Of a stretch of 64,000 nucleotides of DNA, positions 8,806-17,132 are shown piece by piece. Both the position numbers and the translations under genes were made by a program. The stretch is taken from assembly GCA_041940305.1 (NCBI GenBank), contig JBGTSJ010000024.1:1-64000 (forward strand), in the 5' to 3' direction. The notes under the pieces are model-generated. The model was not told the origin of the DNA. It searched no databases and saw only the letters and a list, made by a program, of their open reading frames with translations. Each line of letters opens with the position of its first letter. The first letter of the stretch is position 1. The stretch comes from JBGTSJ01 sp041940305. Lineage in GTDB: Bacteria > Planctomycetota > Planctomycetia > Planctomycetales > Planctomycetaceae.

Positions 8806-9858
8806 ATGCAGGTTTCTCGAGAAAACCGGTCCACGACGCCGGACGGCCGCGCGATTGAGCGTTTCACTCTCGCCAATGATGCGGGATTGCGAGTGAGGCT
8901 CAGCAATCTGGGGGCGTGCGCCCTGGAGGTGGAGGTACCCGATCGCGAGGGGCGCGCCGGCAATGTGAATCTCGTGTATCCGGAAGCCGCGTCATACGTC
9001 GCCAATGCGTCGTATTTCGGGGCGACGGTGGGGCGGTATGCCAACCGGATCGGTCGTGGACGCTTTACACTGAACGGTGTCGAGTACTCGCTGGCAGTCA
9101 ACAACGGGCCGAATCACCTGCATGGCGGGTCACGGGGATTCACGCATCAGTTGTGGGAAGCCACGGTGATCGACGAAGTGCGCCTCCCGGGTGCGCGGGA
9201 CAGCGAGCTGGTCGGTGTGGGCTTTCATTACGTGAGCCCGGACGGCGAGGAAGGGTATCCGGGCCGGCTCTCAGTGCGGGTGGCATACGTCGTCCATCGG
9301 GACAACCGGCTGACGATCTCGTATGAAGCCGAGACCGACGCCCCGACCGTTCTCAACCTGACGAATCACTGTTACTGGAATCTCGGCGGAGCGGGGTCCG
9401 GCAGCATTCTGGACCACGAACTGCAACTGTACGCGGACCGTTACCTCGCTTACGACGAGAACGTGCTCGTCACCGGCGAGATCATGGACGCAAGAGGAAC
9501 GCCGTTCGACTTCCGGAGGCCTAAGGCGATTGGAGCGGACATCGACGCGGCCGGAGGTTATGACGTGTGCTTTGCCATCCGGGATGCCGACGGCAAGCTG
9601 CGACCGGCGGCGAAAGTGGCCCATCCCGGCAGCGGGCGGGTCATGGAAGTCTGGACCACCGAGCCGGGAGTCCAGCTGTATACCGCGGAGCACTTCGACG
9701 GGTCGCCTGCGGTCGCCGGTCACGGAAGGCGGGAAGCATTCTGCCTGGAATGCCAGCACTATCCCGACTCGCCGAATCAGCCGGCTTTCCCGTCCACGAT
9801 CCTTCGACCGGGCGAGACCTACCGTCAGGTGACCGAGCATCGCTTCGGCACGGTTTGA
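8806..9858 (+). CDS. galM: aldose 1-epimerase (galactose mutarotase family)
   Basis: Cytoplasmic enzyme that interconverts alpha and beta anomers of free aldoses. The 350-residue beta-sandwich carries the family motifs: FGATVGRYANRIGRG, the substrate-binding NGPNHLHGG His, the catalytic His in NLTNHCYWNLGG, and the catalytic Glu in the C-terminal CLECQHYPDSPNQPAFPS. The start chosen is ATG 8806 (MQVSRENRST), which matches the usual N-terminus; the frame is open further upstream without a plausible start. It lies about 190 bases upstream of the DeoR gene and the microcompartment operon on the same strand, so a role in presenting the right anomer of fucose or rhamnose is attractive but inferred. 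Confidence 0.92.
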   Translation: MQVSRENRSTTPDGRAIERFTLANDAGLRVRLSNLGACALEVEVPDREGRAGNVNLVYPEAASYVANASYFGATVGRYANRIGRGRFTLNGVEYSLAVNNGPNHLHGGSRGFTHQLWEATVIDEVRLPGARDSELVGVGFHYVSPDGEEGYPGRLSVRVAYVVHRDNRLTISYEAETDAPTVLNLTNHCYWNLGGAGSGSILDHELQLYADRYLAYDENVLVTGEIMDARGTPFDFRRPKAIGADIDAAGGYDVCFAIRDADGKLRPAAKVAHPGSGRVMEVWTTEPGVQLYTAEHFDGSPAVAGHGRREAFCLECQHYPDSPNQPAFPSTILRPGETYRQVTEHRFGTV

Positions 9859-9982
9859 CCCTCGCACGCACCAGCGCCTGGCCGAGCAACGCCAGCCGCC
9901 AGCAGATGCCATGTCTCCCCTTGCGCGCGCCGTGCTCCCGGCAGAATGTGACTGAAAATGGAATATTATGAGTGAATTTGAG

Positions 9983-10011
9983 TTGATGGTGACGATACTC
10001 AGTGGTAATCT
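9983..10011 (+). promoter_or_regulatory. candidate sigma-70 promoter before DeoR gene
   Basis: TTGATG and TAATCT are separated by 17 bases in an AT-rich patch of an otherwise GC-rich spacer, about 40 bases before the DeoR start. The -10 match is weak, so this is only the best candidate in the 194-base spacer for the promoter driving the regulator and operon. Confidence 0.3.
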
Positions 10012-10052
10012 GGGTTGACTGACTCCTCTCGCTGCGAATTGGAATCGCGAAC

Positions 10053-10805
10053 ATGTTGGCGGATCAACGGCGGGACAGCATTCTCAAGACGATTGAATCG
10101 AAAGGGTTTGTGGCGCTGACTGAGCTGGCGGAACTTGTGCAGGCCAGCGAGTCGACAGTCAGGCGAGATTTGGAACATCTTGATCGAATCGGACAGATTC
10201 GGCGCACCCGTGGTGGGGCTGCCTATGTGGGCGAGTCGCTCTCCGGGTTCGAGGACCGCAGGCAAAAAGCGGCGGCGGAGAAACAACGGGTCGGCCGGGC
10301 GGCGGCCGAACTGATTGGATCGGGAGAAACGATTCTGCTGGATGGGGGGACTACGACACTGGAGGTTGCTCGTCACCTTCCCGGTAAGTCGCTGCAGGTT
10401 GTGACCAACTCCTTGCCGATTGTGAACTTACTGGTCGGCGCACCCGATATCGAACTGGTCTTCCTGGGCGGGTACCTGTACCCGAAGACCGGCGTCGCGC
10501 TCGGCGGGCTGACGATCGAAGCCCTCAAGCAGATACATGCCCGCCGGCTCGTGATGAGCGTGGGAGGAATTACCGAGGCCGGACTGTTTAACAGCAACTC
10601 CCTGCTCGTCGAAGCCGAGCGGCAGATGCTGGATGCAGCCGACGAAGTCATTGTCGTCGCGGATCACACCAAGCTCGGCCATTCCGAACTGGTCCACCTC
10701 TGCGGCCTCGAACGCGTCAACCGGATGGTGGTGGACGCCGAACTCCCCGAGAAGTGGACCCGCATCCTGCAGCAGCACCAGATCGAACTCGTCATCGCCG
10801 GCTGA
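10053..10805 (+). CDS. DeoR-family transcriptional regulator
   Basis: A 250-residue DeoR-type repressor. The N-terminal winged helix-turn-helix ([20 protein letters not shown], about 19-38) is followed by the wing ([10 protein letters not shown]). The C-terminal DeoRC sugar-phosphate-binding domain (about 78-240) has the family hallmarks [42 protein letters not shown] and [10 protein letters not shown]. Proteins of this family usually sense a phosphorylated sugar intermediate. It is the first gene before the microcompartment operon, 58 bases ahead of pduL on the same strand, so it probably controls that operon in response to a fucose- or rhamnose-derived phosphate; that ligand is an inference. 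Confidence 0.93.
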   Translation: MLADQRRDSILKTIESKGFVALTELAELVQASESTVRRDLEHLDRIGQIRRTRGGAAYVGESLSGFEDRRQKAAAEKQRVGRAAAELIGSGETILLDGGTTTLEVARHLPGKSLQVVTNSLPIVNLLVGAPDIELVFLGGYLYPKTGVALGGLTIEALKQIHARRLVMSVGGITEAGLFNSNSLLVEAERQMLDAADEVIVVADHTKLGHSELVHLCGLERVNRMVVDAELPEKWTRILQQHQIELVIAG

Positions 10806-10863
10806 CCCGCCTCAGCTGGTTCCAATTCAATCTCAACGAACCACGACTCGCCTCCCACGACTG

Positions 10864-11571
10864 ATGCCCACCACTACTTCATCACCGATCAGCCGGGCGG
10901 ACGTCGAGCGCGTTGTGCGGCAGGTGCTGCTCAAGCACTTGTCGCCGGGCGATTCCCGGCCGAAGCCCAATCCGCTCGTCGTCAATATCTCCGCGCGACA
11001 CTGCCATTTGACCGAAGAGCACGTCGAAATCCTGTTCGGCAAGGGGCACACGCTGACGCCGACGAAGTGGCTGTACCAGGATGGGTTTTACGCCGCGGAA
11101 GAGACCGTGGCGATCGTCGGCCCGCGGCGGCGGATGCTGCCCGAAGTCCGCGTCCTGGGTCCCTGCCGCGGCGACTCGCAGGTGGAACTCGCCTTCACCG
11201 ATTCCATCTCGCTCGGGCTCGACATTCCGGTCCGCATCAGCGGCGACGTGCAGGGGACGCCCGGCTGCCTGATCGTCGGTCCCAAGGGGAGTCTTGAGCT
11301 GCACCAGGGGGTCATCCGCGCCATGCGGCACGTCCACATGGGCCCGGCCGACCTGGAGTACTACGGCGTCAAGAACGGCGACGCGATGAACCTCCGCGTC
11401 GAATCCCCCGGCTGCACGACGACGTTGGAGAATCTGGTCGTCCGGGCTGGGGAGAACATCAAGCTGGAGGTGCACCTGGACACGGACGAAGGCAACGCCA
11501 TCAACCTGACGGCCGCGACCAAAGTAGAGCTGCTCAAGTCACACGCGACGCCGTGTGCCTGCAAGCACTGA
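10864..11571 (+). CDS. pduL: phosphate acyltransferase PduL-type, microcompartment
   Basis: Converts acyl-CoA plus phosphate to acyl-phosphate and free CoA, regenerating CoA inside the shell. It has 235 residues. The start at 10864 exposes an N-terminal amphipathic helix ([17 protein letters not shown], residues 8-24) separated from the enzyme by a Pro-rich linker, the layout of an encapsulation peptide. The two PduL domains carry the zinc-binding histidines in [10 protein letters not shown] and [10 protein letters not shown]. The longer upstream reading overlaps the DeoR gene and is not plausible. The peptide closely resembles those on the aldehyde dehydrogenase, the aldolase and the protein at 17133. 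There is no clear Shine-Dalgarno sequence. Confidence 0.93.
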   Translation: MPTTTSSPISRADVERVVRQVLLKHLSPGDSRPKPNPLVVNISARHCHLTEEHVEILFGKGHTLTPTKWLYQDGFYAAEETVAIVGPRRRMLPEVRVLGPCRGDSQVELAFTDSISLGLDIPVRISGDVQGTPGCLIVGPKGSLELHQGVIRAMRHVHMGPADLEYYGVKNGDAMNLRVESPGCTTTLENLVVRAGENIKLEVHLDTDEGNAINLTAATKVELLKSHATPCACKH

Positions 11572-11618
11572 ATATAGCTGCGAACACTCTCAACCACCTT
11601 TTCTCCCGGAGCGAACTT

Positions 11619-11927
11619 ATGGCAAAGACACTCGAAGCACTCGGCATGATTGAGACGAAGGGTCTCATCACTCTCATTGAAGCGGCGGACTCGGCTCTGA
11701 AAGCGGCCAACGTGCAGATGGTCGGCTGGGAGAAGATCGGCAGCGGGCTCGTCACGGTGTTCCTCGTCGGTGACGTCGCCGCGGTGAAGGCAGCCGTCGA
11801 CGCCGGCGCGAGCGGCGCCAGCAAGGTCGGCGAAGTCGTCAGCGTGCAGGTCATTCCCCGCCCGCACGAAGACATCACCAGCCTGATGCCCAAGCCGAAG
11901 GGCGGCTCGAAGGCGAACGCAGGCTGA
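11619..11927 (+). CDS. BMC-H hexameric shell protein 1
   Basis: Single BMC-domain (PF00936) protein of 102 residues that tiles the facets of a polyhedral microcompartment as hexamers. It opens with [20 protein letters not shown], continues [16 protein letters not shown], and carries the lysine-edge motif [16 protein letters not shown] and [15 protein letters not shown] short Lys/Gly-rich tail follows the domain. GGAG lies 8 bases before the start, one of the few recognisable ribosome-binding sites in the operon. It is paired with a second BMC-H gene downstream. Confidence 0.96.
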   Translation: MAKTLEALGMIETKGLITLIEAADSALKAANVQMVGWEKIGSGLVTVFLVGDVAAVKAAVDAGASGASKVGEVVSVQVIPRPHEDITSLMPKPKGGSKANAG

Positions 11928-11947
11928 GTCTCTCCCTCCAGAAAGTG

Positions 11948-12094
11948 GAACAGGAGGCAACGGAGGTCACAGAGGAACGGCTGGGCGATAGCCGGTGAAC
12001 CTCTGGCTTCCGCTGCCAGCAAAGCGGCACGGTTCCTTGTACTGCAGCCGAGCCCCATTCGCTTCTCCTCCGTTCCCTCTGTTTCCTCCTGTTC
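11948..12094. repeat. AGGAGG-type inverted repeat between the two BMC-H genes
   Basis: Arm 11948-11978 has three units of 9 bases (AGGAGGCAA, CGGAGGTCA, CAGAGGAAC). Arm 12065-12094 is its imperfect reverse complement (CTCCG, CCTCTG, CCTCCTG units, also every 9 bases). The intervening 86 bases could form the loop. The purine arm follows the BMC-H1 stop and the pyrimidine arm precedes the BMC-H2 start. Confidence 0.9.
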
Positions 12095-12125
12095 AAATCC
12101 CAATCTCCAGACAGCGAACCTCTCC

Positions 12126-12389
12126 ATGAACGACGCAATCGGACTCATTGAAACCCGCGGCCTCATCGCCCAGATCGAAGCCGCGGATGCCATGCTGAAG
12201 GCCGCCAACGTCACCCTGGTCAAGCAGGTGCAGATCGGCGGCGCTTACGTGACGACCATCATCAAGGGAGACGTCGGCTCGGTCCGCGCCGCCGTCGACG
12301 CCGGCTCGAGCGCCGCCAGCAAGGTCGGCGAACTGGTCAGCGCCCACGTGATCCCGCGGCCGACCTCGGGTTTGATGGAAAACTTCTAA
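12126..12389 (+). CDS. BMC-H hexameric shell protein 2
   Basis: A minimal 87-residue BMC domain, about 60% identical by eye to the first copy, without the Lys-rich tail. Conserved landmarks are IGLIETRGLIAQIEAADAML, the pore-loop region KQVQIGGAYVTTIIKGD, and the edge segment VRAAVDAGSSAASKVGELV followed by HVIPRP. Two BMC-H paralogues would give mixed facets. There is no convincing ribosome-binding site; the start is preceded by the pyrimidine-rich repeat arm and a short spacer. Confidence 0.96.
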   Translation: MNDAIGLIETRGLIAQIEAADAMLKAANVTLVKQVQIGGAYVTTIIKGDVGSVRAAVDAGSSAASKVGELVSAHVIPRPTSGLMENF

Positions 12390-12397
12390 GCAGGAGC

Positions 12398-12594
12398 AAC
12401 CACGGAATACACGGAAGGCACGGAAAGCAATCTGGCCTGTAGCCGATCAAGAGTCGTTCAGGCGCATCGCTGAGCCGGCTGTCTGCATTGCTTCGCTTGA
12501 TTCGCATCTTTCTCGGTTCTTAAGGGGAACCGCGAAAAGCGCGAAGGCCGCGAAAGACAGCACCTTCCGTGATTTCCGTGTATTCCGTGGTTCC
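12398..12594. repeat. nested inverted repeats (CACGGAA outside, CGCGAA inside), copy 1
   Basis: The outer arm 12398-12427 has three perfect 9-base units of CACGGAANN; its partner at 12561-12594 has TTCCGTGNN units. Inside lie a second pair: about 12488-12518 (TTCGC units) and 12528-12558 (CGCGAAAAG, CGCGAAGGC, CGCGAAAGA). The whole fills the BMC-H2 to ackA spacer. The same arrangement recurs at 13840-14026. Confidence 0.9.
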
Positions 12595-12608
12595 CACCGG
12601 ACATCGCT

Positions 12609-13838
12609 GTGAAAGTCCTCGTCGCCAATCTTGGTTCTACCAGCTTCAAGTACCGGCTGTTCGATATGGACGGCGAGTTTCAGCTTGCGCGCGGGGGGAT
12701 CGAGCGGATTGGACAGGGGACCGAGGGGAACTGCTTTGTCGACGTGGCGGGGAAGCGGTCGGAGCTGCTGCGGCGGGTGGAAGACCATGCGGCTGCCGTG
12801 CAGATCTGCCTCGACCAGCTGACCGATCCCGCTTCCGGGTGCCTGAAGTCGGTCGATGAAGTGGCAGCCATCGGTTTCAAAGCGGTCTTCGCCGGCAAGC
12901 TGAGCGGTGTCCGCCTCGTCGACGACCGACTGCTGACGGCGATGGAAGATCTCGCGGACGTCGCTCCCGCCCACAATCCCCCCTATGCCCGGGCAATGCG
13001 GCAGCTGCAGAAGGCGTTTCCCGCGATGCCGCTGGTCGCGGCCCTCGAGACGGCTTTCCACGAGACCGTTCCCGTCGAGCATCGATCGTACGCGGTGCCG
13101 CTGGAATGGCAGGACGACTACGAAGTCCGCAAGTGGGGCTTCCACGGGGCCAGCCATCGCTACATCGGCACGCGCATGGCGCAGCTGCTGGGGCGCGAAG
13201 ACCTGAAAGTCGTCTCCTGCCACCTCGGCGGCAGCAACTCGCTGTGCGCGATGCGCGGGGGCCAGTCACTGTCCAACAGCCTCGGGATGACGCCGCAGAC
13301 GGGGTTGCCGCACAACAACCGCGTCGGTGACTTCGACCCGTTTGCGCTGCCGTTGCTGATGCGGCTCAGCGGCAAAACGCTGGAAGAGCTGCTCGAAGAC
13401 CTCTCGCAGCGGAGCGGGCTGCTGGGACTCAGCGGCCTGTCGGCGGATGTCCGGGATCTTGAGGAGGCAGCCGAGAAGGGGAACGAGCGGGCCGACCTGG
13501 CACTCAAGGTGTTCGTGGCGGAGATCCGGCGTTACCTCGGCAGTTACCTGCTGCTGCTCAACGGGGCGGACGCCATCGTCTTCACCGGCGGCATCGGCGA
13601 GAACAGCGTCCGGATCCGCGCCGACGTCTGTGCCGACCTCGATTACGCCGGTATTCAACTCGATGCGGCGAAGAACACCGCGGCAGCTCAGGGCGATTCC
13701 GATGCAACGAGTGTCGTTTCCCTGCTCCCCGGCGAGCGCTGCATCTCAACAGCCAACAGCAAGTCGCAAATCTGGGTCGTACCAACGAACGAAGAACTCG
13801 TCGTGGCTCGGCAGACAGTGGAAGTCATCACGAAGTAG
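12609..13838 (+). CDS. ackA: acetate/propionate kinase
   Basis: ASKHA-fold acyl kinase that makes ATP from acyl-phosphate, giving the energy yield of the pathway after PduL. It has 409 residues, the usual AckA length. Motifs: the N-terminal phosphate-binding [45 protein letters not shown] and [16 protein letters not shown]. The start is GTG 12609, since no in-frame ATG fits the family N-terminus. It probably acts outside or at the shell, as no encapsulation peptide is visible. Composite repeats of the same design flank it on both sides. The substrate would be lactyl-, propionyl- or acetyl-phosphate depending on the aldehyde processed. Confidence 0.94.
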   Translation: MKVLVANLGSTSFKYRLFDMDGEFQLARGGIERIGQGTEGNCFVDVAGKRSELLRRVEDHAAAVQICLDQLTDPASGCLKSVDEVAAIGFKAVFAGKLSGVRLVDDRLLTAMEDLADVAPAHNPPYARAMRQLQKAFPAMPLVAALETAFHETVPVEHRSYAVPLEWQDDYEVRKWGFHGASHRYIGTRMAQLLGREDLKVVSCHLGGSNSLCAMRGGQSLSNSLGMTPQTGLPHNNRVGDFDPFALPLLMRLSGKTLEELLEDLSQRSGLLGLSGLSADVRDLEEAAEKGNERADLALKVFVAEIRRYLGSYLLLLNGADAIVFTGGIGENSVRIRADVCADLDYAGIQLDAAKNTAAAQGDSDATSVVSLLPGERCISTANSKSQIWVVPTNEELVVARQTVEVITK

Positions 13839-13839
13839 G

Positions 13840-14026
13840 AACCACGGAATACACGGAAAGCACGAAAGATGATTAGTTGGAAATTCTTTCGCGGGCTTCG
13901 CACGTTTCGCGGTTCCCTGAGGCCAGTCCAAGAGTCACCGCGAAAGTCGCGAAAACGGAGCAACTGACGACGGAGCAAACGGAAGCAAAACTCATTTCCG
14001 TGACTTCCGTGTATTCCGTGGTTCCC
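13840..14026. repeat. nested inverted repeats (CACGGAA outside, CGCGAA inside), copy 2
   Basis: The outer arm 13840-13868 (CACGGAA units, the last degenerate) pairs with 13995-14026 (TTCCGTG units). The inner arm 13887-13922 (TTCGCGG units) pairs with 13937-13958 (CGCGAAAG units). Organisation and polarity match copy 1 at 12398-12594, so the two composite elements bracket ackA. Confidence 0.88.
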
Positions 14027-14038
14027 TGAGGCGTGGTC

Positions 14039-14350
14039 ATGTTTATCGCGAAAGTCGCCGGCAGTGTGGTTTCGACGCAGAAGGTGGCGGAGATGACCGG
14101 CCAGAAGCTGTTCATCGTCGACCCGCTGCGCGTCGATGAAAAGTCCAAGGGGAGTCTGATTTCGACGGGGCGGACCTTCATCGCCGTCGACACCGTCGGC
14201 GCGGGCGAAGGTGAGACGGTGCTGATCGTGCAGGGATCGAGCGCGCGCTTCACCGAGGATACTAAGAAGCTGCCCATCGACTGCGCCATCGTCGGCATCA
14301 TCGACAGCGTGCAGGTGGGCGGGAAGACCGTGTTCAAGAGTGGCGACTGA
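14039..14350 (+). CDS. BMC-P pentameric shell protein 1 (EutN/CcmL family)
   Basis: Pentamer-forming vertex protein of 103 residues (PF03319). Starts MFIAKVAGSVVSTQK; core motifs are KLFIVDPLRVDE, FIAVDTVGAGEGETVLIVQGSSAR and the C-terminal CAIVGIIDSVQVGGK. ATG 14039 is preferred to GTG 14033 because it gives the standard N-terminus and has GAGG at a suitable distance. It is the first of three BMC-P paralogues in the operon and the closest to the canonical EutN consensus. Confidence 0.95.
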   Translation: MFIAKVAGSVVSTQKVAEMTGQKLFIVDPLRVDEKSKGSLISTGRTFIAVDTVGAGEGETVLIVQGSSARFTEDTKKLPIDCAIVGIIDSVQVGGKTVFKSGD

Positions 14351-14358
14351 TCACGCTG

Positions 14359-14397
14359 GGCCGCGGATGACGCGGATCGGACGGATTTACGCGGATC
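14359..14397. repeat. CGCGGAT 9-base repeat arm (single)
   Basis: Four units of 9 bases built on CGCGGAT (the third degenerate) follow the BMC-P1 stop. No complementary arm is seen in the same spacer; related arms are at 14907-14946 and 16532-16652. Confidence 0.85.
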
Positions 14398-14426
14398 AAT
14401 AATTGAGCGGCGAGCGGCAGGCGAGC

Positions 14427-14891
14427 ATGTCAAACCCACTGGCCAATCCCGAGCAGGCGTTGCGGGCGATGCAGATCATCGCCGTTGCGCTCGTGCTCGG
14501 CGTGCTGGTATTCGGATTGATGGCGGTGTTCGCGATCGGTGCGCTGGACGAACCTGCAGATGGATTCATCGTGAGTGCGGTCGGCGCGGCCTTCGCTGCT
14601 GGCGCGTTCGTCATGCATCTGATCGTGCCGAACCTGATGACACAGCCGTCGCGGGATGACGCGGCGAATCGAGACGAACTGGCTCATTACCGCATCTACA
14701 TGACGCGAATGATTGTCGGCCTGGCCATCCTGGAAGGGGCGGCGTTCTTCAACATCATCGCGGCCATCATCGAACACAACTGGTGGTCGCTCGCCATCGC
14801 GGGCACCCTCGTGTTCTGGATGCTGGCCATGTTCCCCACCCGCACCCGTGTCAAGCACTGGGTGGAGGCACAGCAGTTCGGACAGGTGTGA
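14427..14891 (+). CDS. four-helix membrane protein of the microcompartment operon
   Basis: A 154-residue integral membrane protein of unknown function. Four hydrophobic helices are clear: about 15-37 (IIAVALVLGVLVFGLMAVFA), 45-70 (IVSAVGAAFAAGAFVMHLIV), 95-115 (MIVGLAILEGAAFFNIIAAI) and 120-138 (SLAIAGTLVFWMLAMF). A short cytosolic loop carries DDAANRDELAHYR and the tail is basic then polar. The start ATG 14427 follows GGCAGGCGAGC. It is embedded between a shell gene and the aldehyde dehydrogenase gene on the same strand, which is unusual because other known shell or lumen proteins are soluble. A transporter, a membrane anchor or an unrelated passenger are all possible. Confidence 0.85.
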   Translation: MSNPLANPEQALRAMQIIAVALVLGVLVFGLMAVFAIGALDEPADGFIVSAVGAAFAAGAFVMHLIVPNLMTQPSRDDAANRDELAHYRIYMTRMIVGLAILEGAAFFNIIAAIIEHNWWSLAIAGTLVFWMLAMFPTRTRVKHWVEAQQFGQV

Positions 14892-14906
14892 TTCGACGAG
14901 AAGAGG

Positions 14907-14946
14907 GGGCCGCGGATGACGCGGATTCGGCGGATTAACACAGATC
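14907..14946. repeat. CGCGGAT 9-base repeat arm (single)
   Basis: Four units of 9 bases (CCGCGGATG, ACGCGGATT, CGGCGGATT, AACACAGAT) follow the membrane-protein stop. No complementary arm occurs in this spacer; a CCATCGACC tract takes its place before the next start. Confidence 0.85.
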
Positions 14947-14980
14947 TATAACCGTTTCGCGGCGAGCCGCAGGCGAACGC

Positions 14981-15015
14981 CGTCCATCGACAATCGACCA
15001 TCAGCCATAGACCAT
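14981..15015. repeat. CCATCGACC-type tract immediately before aldehyde dehydrogenase start
   Basis: Degenerate units (CCATCGACA, ATCGACCAT, CAGCCATAG, ACCATC) run to within one base of the ATG at 15017, leaving no room for a Shine-Dalgarno sequence. Relatives are at 17941-17998, 18370-18402 and inside the pump gene. Confidence 0.8.
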
Positions 15016-15016
15016 C

Positions 15017-16519
15017 ATGCAAGCGACCGAACAATCGATCCGGAATGTTGTCGAGGAAGTGCTCGCCCAGTTGGGAAAGAAGCCGGCGAGCGGTCAGCCG
15101 TCAGCGGTCAGCCGTCAAGCGGGATCGAACGGGAAGGGGATTCCGGTGATGTCGGCCGGCCGATCGCTCCCTGCCGGTCGCGGCTCTAGCGGCGGCAACT
15201 GGGGGGTGTTCGACTCTGTTGACGAAGCGGTTGCGGCAGCCGATGACGCCTTCAAGCAGCTCTCAACGAAACCGCTGGCCGACCGGGCGAAGGTCGTGCA
15301 GCTCGTGAAGTCGATGTGCGAGCAGAACGCCGAGAAATGGGGGCGTGAGGAACTCGAAGAGACGAAGATCGGCCGGCTGGATCACAAGATCGAGAAGCTG
15401 AAGATCATCAAGCTGGTTCCGGGAACCGAGTTCCTGCGGAGCGACGCTTACAGCGGCGACAACGGGCTGACCGTGATCGAGTACGCTCCCTTCGGAGTCG
15501 TTGGGGCCATCACACCGGTGACGCACTCGCTGCCGACGCTGGCGGGCAACGTGGTCAACATGATCGCAGCGGGGAACACGGTGGTGTTCAATCCGCACCC
15601 TTCGGGGGCCCGGATCGCCTGCGCCGGCGTGCAGGCCTTCAACAAGGCGTTCGCGGACGCGATCGGCATCGAGAACCTGGTGACGATCATCGGCAAACCG
15701 ACGATCGAGTCGGCGGACGAGATCTTCAATCACCGCGGCGTGCGGATGCTGTGTGTCACCGGCGGACCGGCCGTCGCCCGCGCAGCCCTGGCGGCCCGCA
15801 AGAAATCGGTCGTCGCCGGTCCGGGCAACCCTCCGGTGGTCGTCGACGAGACGGCCGACCTGGAGAATGCGGCGCGGTGCATCGTGCAGGGAGGCGCCTA
15901 CGACAACAACCTGCTGTGCATCGGCGAGAAGGAGGTCTTCGCGGTCAACAGCATCTTCGACAAGCTGCTCGACGCCATGAGCCGCCACGGCGGTTACCGG
16001 CTGAACCCGCAGCAGATCGAACAGCTTACCAAGCTGGCGTTCGCCCCGCCGAAGGAGCCGGGCGGGCATCCGATCCTCAACCGCGACCTCGTCGGACTCG
16101 ACGCGACCATCCTGGCCGAGCAGATCGGCGTCCGCGTTCCGTCCGGGACACAGCTGCTGTACGGCGAAACCGACACGTCGAGCGCCTTCGTCCCCGAAGA
16201 GCAGATGATGCCCTTCGTGCCGTTCGTCCGCGCACGCGACTCGCAGCAGGCGATCGAGATGGCCTACGAGTACGAGCACGGATTCGGCCACACGGCCATC
16301 ATCCACTCCCGCAACGTGCATAACATGACGGTCATGGGACGGCTGATGAACACGACGCTGTTCATCAAGAATGGCCCCTGCATGTCGGGCCTGGGCCTCG
16401 GCGGCGAAGGCTATCTGTCGTTCAGCGTGGCGACACCAACGGGAGAAGGAGTCACGAACCCGCTGACGTTCACACGCTCGCGACGGTGCGTGATGGTGGA
16501 CGAACTGCGGGTGGTTTGA
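15017..16519 (+). CDS. CoA-acylating aldehyde dehydrogenase, encapsulated (PduP/EutE-like)
   Basis: Oxidises the aldehyde from the aldolase reaction to acyl-CoA with NAD+ and CoA; the signature enzyme of the organelle. It has 500 residues. The N-terminal amphipathic helix ([17 protein letters not shown], residues 3-19) is an encapsulation peptide. A disordered Ser/Gly-rich linker follows (about 22-62), then the ALDH fold. The catalytic Cys301 lies in [12 protein letters not shown]; the Rossmann region includes [11 protein letters not shown] and [14 protein letters not shown]; the substrate side has [11 protein letters not shown] and [15 protein letters not shown]. The linker is encoded by repeat-like DNA (15088-15187). 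No Shine-Dalgarno sequence is seen. Downstream acyl transfer would be by the encapsulated PduL. Confidence 0.95.
   Translation: MQATEQSIRNVVEEVLAQLGKKPASGQPSAVSRQAGSNGKGIPVMSAGRSLPAGRGSSGGNWGVFDSVDEAVAAADDAFKQLSTKPLADRAKVVQLVKSMCEQNAEKWGREELEETKIGRLDHKIEKLKIIKLVPGTEFLRSDAYSGDNGLTVIEYAPFGVVGAITPVTHSLPTLAGNVVNMIAAGNTVVFNPHPSGARIACAGVQAFNKAFADAIGIENLVTIIGKPTIESADEIFNHRGVRMLCVTGGPAVARAALAARKKSVVAGPGNPPVVVDETADLENAARCIVQGGAYDNNLLCIGEKEVFAVNSIFDKLLDAMSRHGGYRLNPQQIEQLTKLAFAPPKEPGGHPILNRDLVGLDATILAEQIGVRVPSGTQLLYGETDTSSAFVPEEQMMPFVPFVRARDSQQAIEMAYEYEHGFGHTAIIHSRNVHNMTVMGRLMNTTLFIKNGPCMSGLGLGGEGYLSFSVATPTGEGVTNPLTFTRSRRCVMVDELRVV
15088..15187. repeat. repeat-derived DNA inside aldehyde dehydrogenase linker
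   Basis: 15088-15117 contains tandem GGTCAGCCGTCAGC-like units. 15165-15187 is a 23-base stretch identical to the right arm of the intergenic hairpin at 20361-20422. Both are in frame and encode the linker between encapsulation peptide and enzyme. Confidence 0.8.
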
Positions 16520-16531
16520 GCGGGGGTGGCA

Positions 16532-16652
16532 GGGGGCCGCGGATGACGCGGATTCAGCGGATCTTCGCAGATCAAGAATTGTGGACTGCGAGTCTTTTAT
16601 GCCTCTTCTGTATCTGCGTAAATCCGCCAGATCCGCGTTATCTGCGGCCCCT
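16532..16652. repeat. CGCGGAT-type inverted repeat between aldehyde dehydrogenase and BMC-P2
   Basis: Arm 16532-16575 (CCGCGGATG, ACGCGGATT, CAGCGGATC, TTCGCAGAT) is complementary to arm 16611-16652 with a few mismatches; units recur every 9 bases. Loop about 35 bases. The G-rich arm follows the stop and the C-rich arm precedes the next start by about 20 bases. Confidence 0.92.
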
Positions 16653-16673
16653 GTTGAACAGACTTGAATCCCG

Positions 16674-16931
16674 ATGCAACTCGCGAAGGTGATCGGCAAA
16701 GCGACCGCGACGGTGAAGCATTCGACCCTCGGCGGGTGGAAGCTGCTCGTGATCCAGGTGTTGAACTTACAAGAAGGACCGGACGGCGAGCCTCAGATCG
16801 CGATCGATCACCTGGGCAGCCGCGTCGGGGATAAGGTGATGATCGCCGCGGACGGCAGCGCCGTGCGTGAGATCACCGGAATGAACGACACCCCGGCCCG
16901 ATACATCGTACTGGGGCAAATTGATCCCTAG
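16674..16931 (+). CDS. BMC-P pentameric shell protein 2 (EutN/CcmL family)
   Basis: An 85-residue vertex protein, the typical CcmL/EutN length. Starts MQLAKVIGKATATVKHSTL; the conserved core is GWKLLVIQVLN, AIDHLGSRVGDKVMIAADGSAVRE and the C-terminal RYIVLGQID. The two other BMC-P genes in the operon differ markedly in sequence, so the vertices may be mixed or specialised. No Shine-Dalgarno sequence is visible between the repeat arm and the ATG. Confidence 0.95.
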   Translation: MQLAKVIGKATATVKHSTLGGWKLLVIQVLNLQEGPDGEPQIAIDHLGSRVGDKVMIAADGSAVREITGMNDTPARYIVLGQIDP

Positions 16932-16960
16932 GCAGCACGTATTCGCGGACGTGCGTGTCT

Positions 16961-17047
16961 AATTCTTGGTGCTCTTTGTGTCTTGGTGGTTTTTTATTTG
17001 GTCCCAGGACGGAGGAGAACCACAAAGGCACCAAGAGCACCAAGAGA
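16961..17047. repeat. CACCAAGA-type inverted repeat, reversed polarity
   Basis: Arm 16961-16995 (CTTGGTG units) is complementary to arm 17018-17047 (CACAAAGG, CACCAAGAG, CACCAAGAG), 9-base period, loop about 22 bases. Here the pyrimidine-rich arm follows the stop and the purine-rich arm comes second, opposite to the other elements. A T run (about 16990-16996) in the left arm could also aid termination. Confidence 0.9.
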
Positions 17048-17132
17048 TGAGGAAAGATAAGCAGCAGGGACGCATGGAACCTGATGCGAGCGTCGGCTTG
17101 TGATGACTCATTGAGTTCTGAGCAAAGTTATT

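Noticed and set aside
9961..10020. TGAGT/ACTCA half-sites as a DeoR operator
   Set aside because: The half-sites are short, 20 or more bases apart and not better than chance; no second copy in the operon supports them.
12569..12859. Small open frames that start inside the repeat arms (for example reading SVYSVVP)
   Set aside because: The 9-base period equals three codons, so the arms give open peptide-like readings by construction; they run into real genes in another frame.
15263..16699. 478-codon minus-strand frame opposite the aldehyde dehydrogenase
   Set aside because: Arg/His/Asp-rich shadow translation; the plus strand encodes a well-conserved enzyme.
12398..17047. Short regularly spaced repeats considered as a CRISPR array
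   Set aside because: Units are 9 bases, contiguous, imperfect and in inverted pairs; there are no 25-40-base direct repeats with unique spacers and no cas genes.
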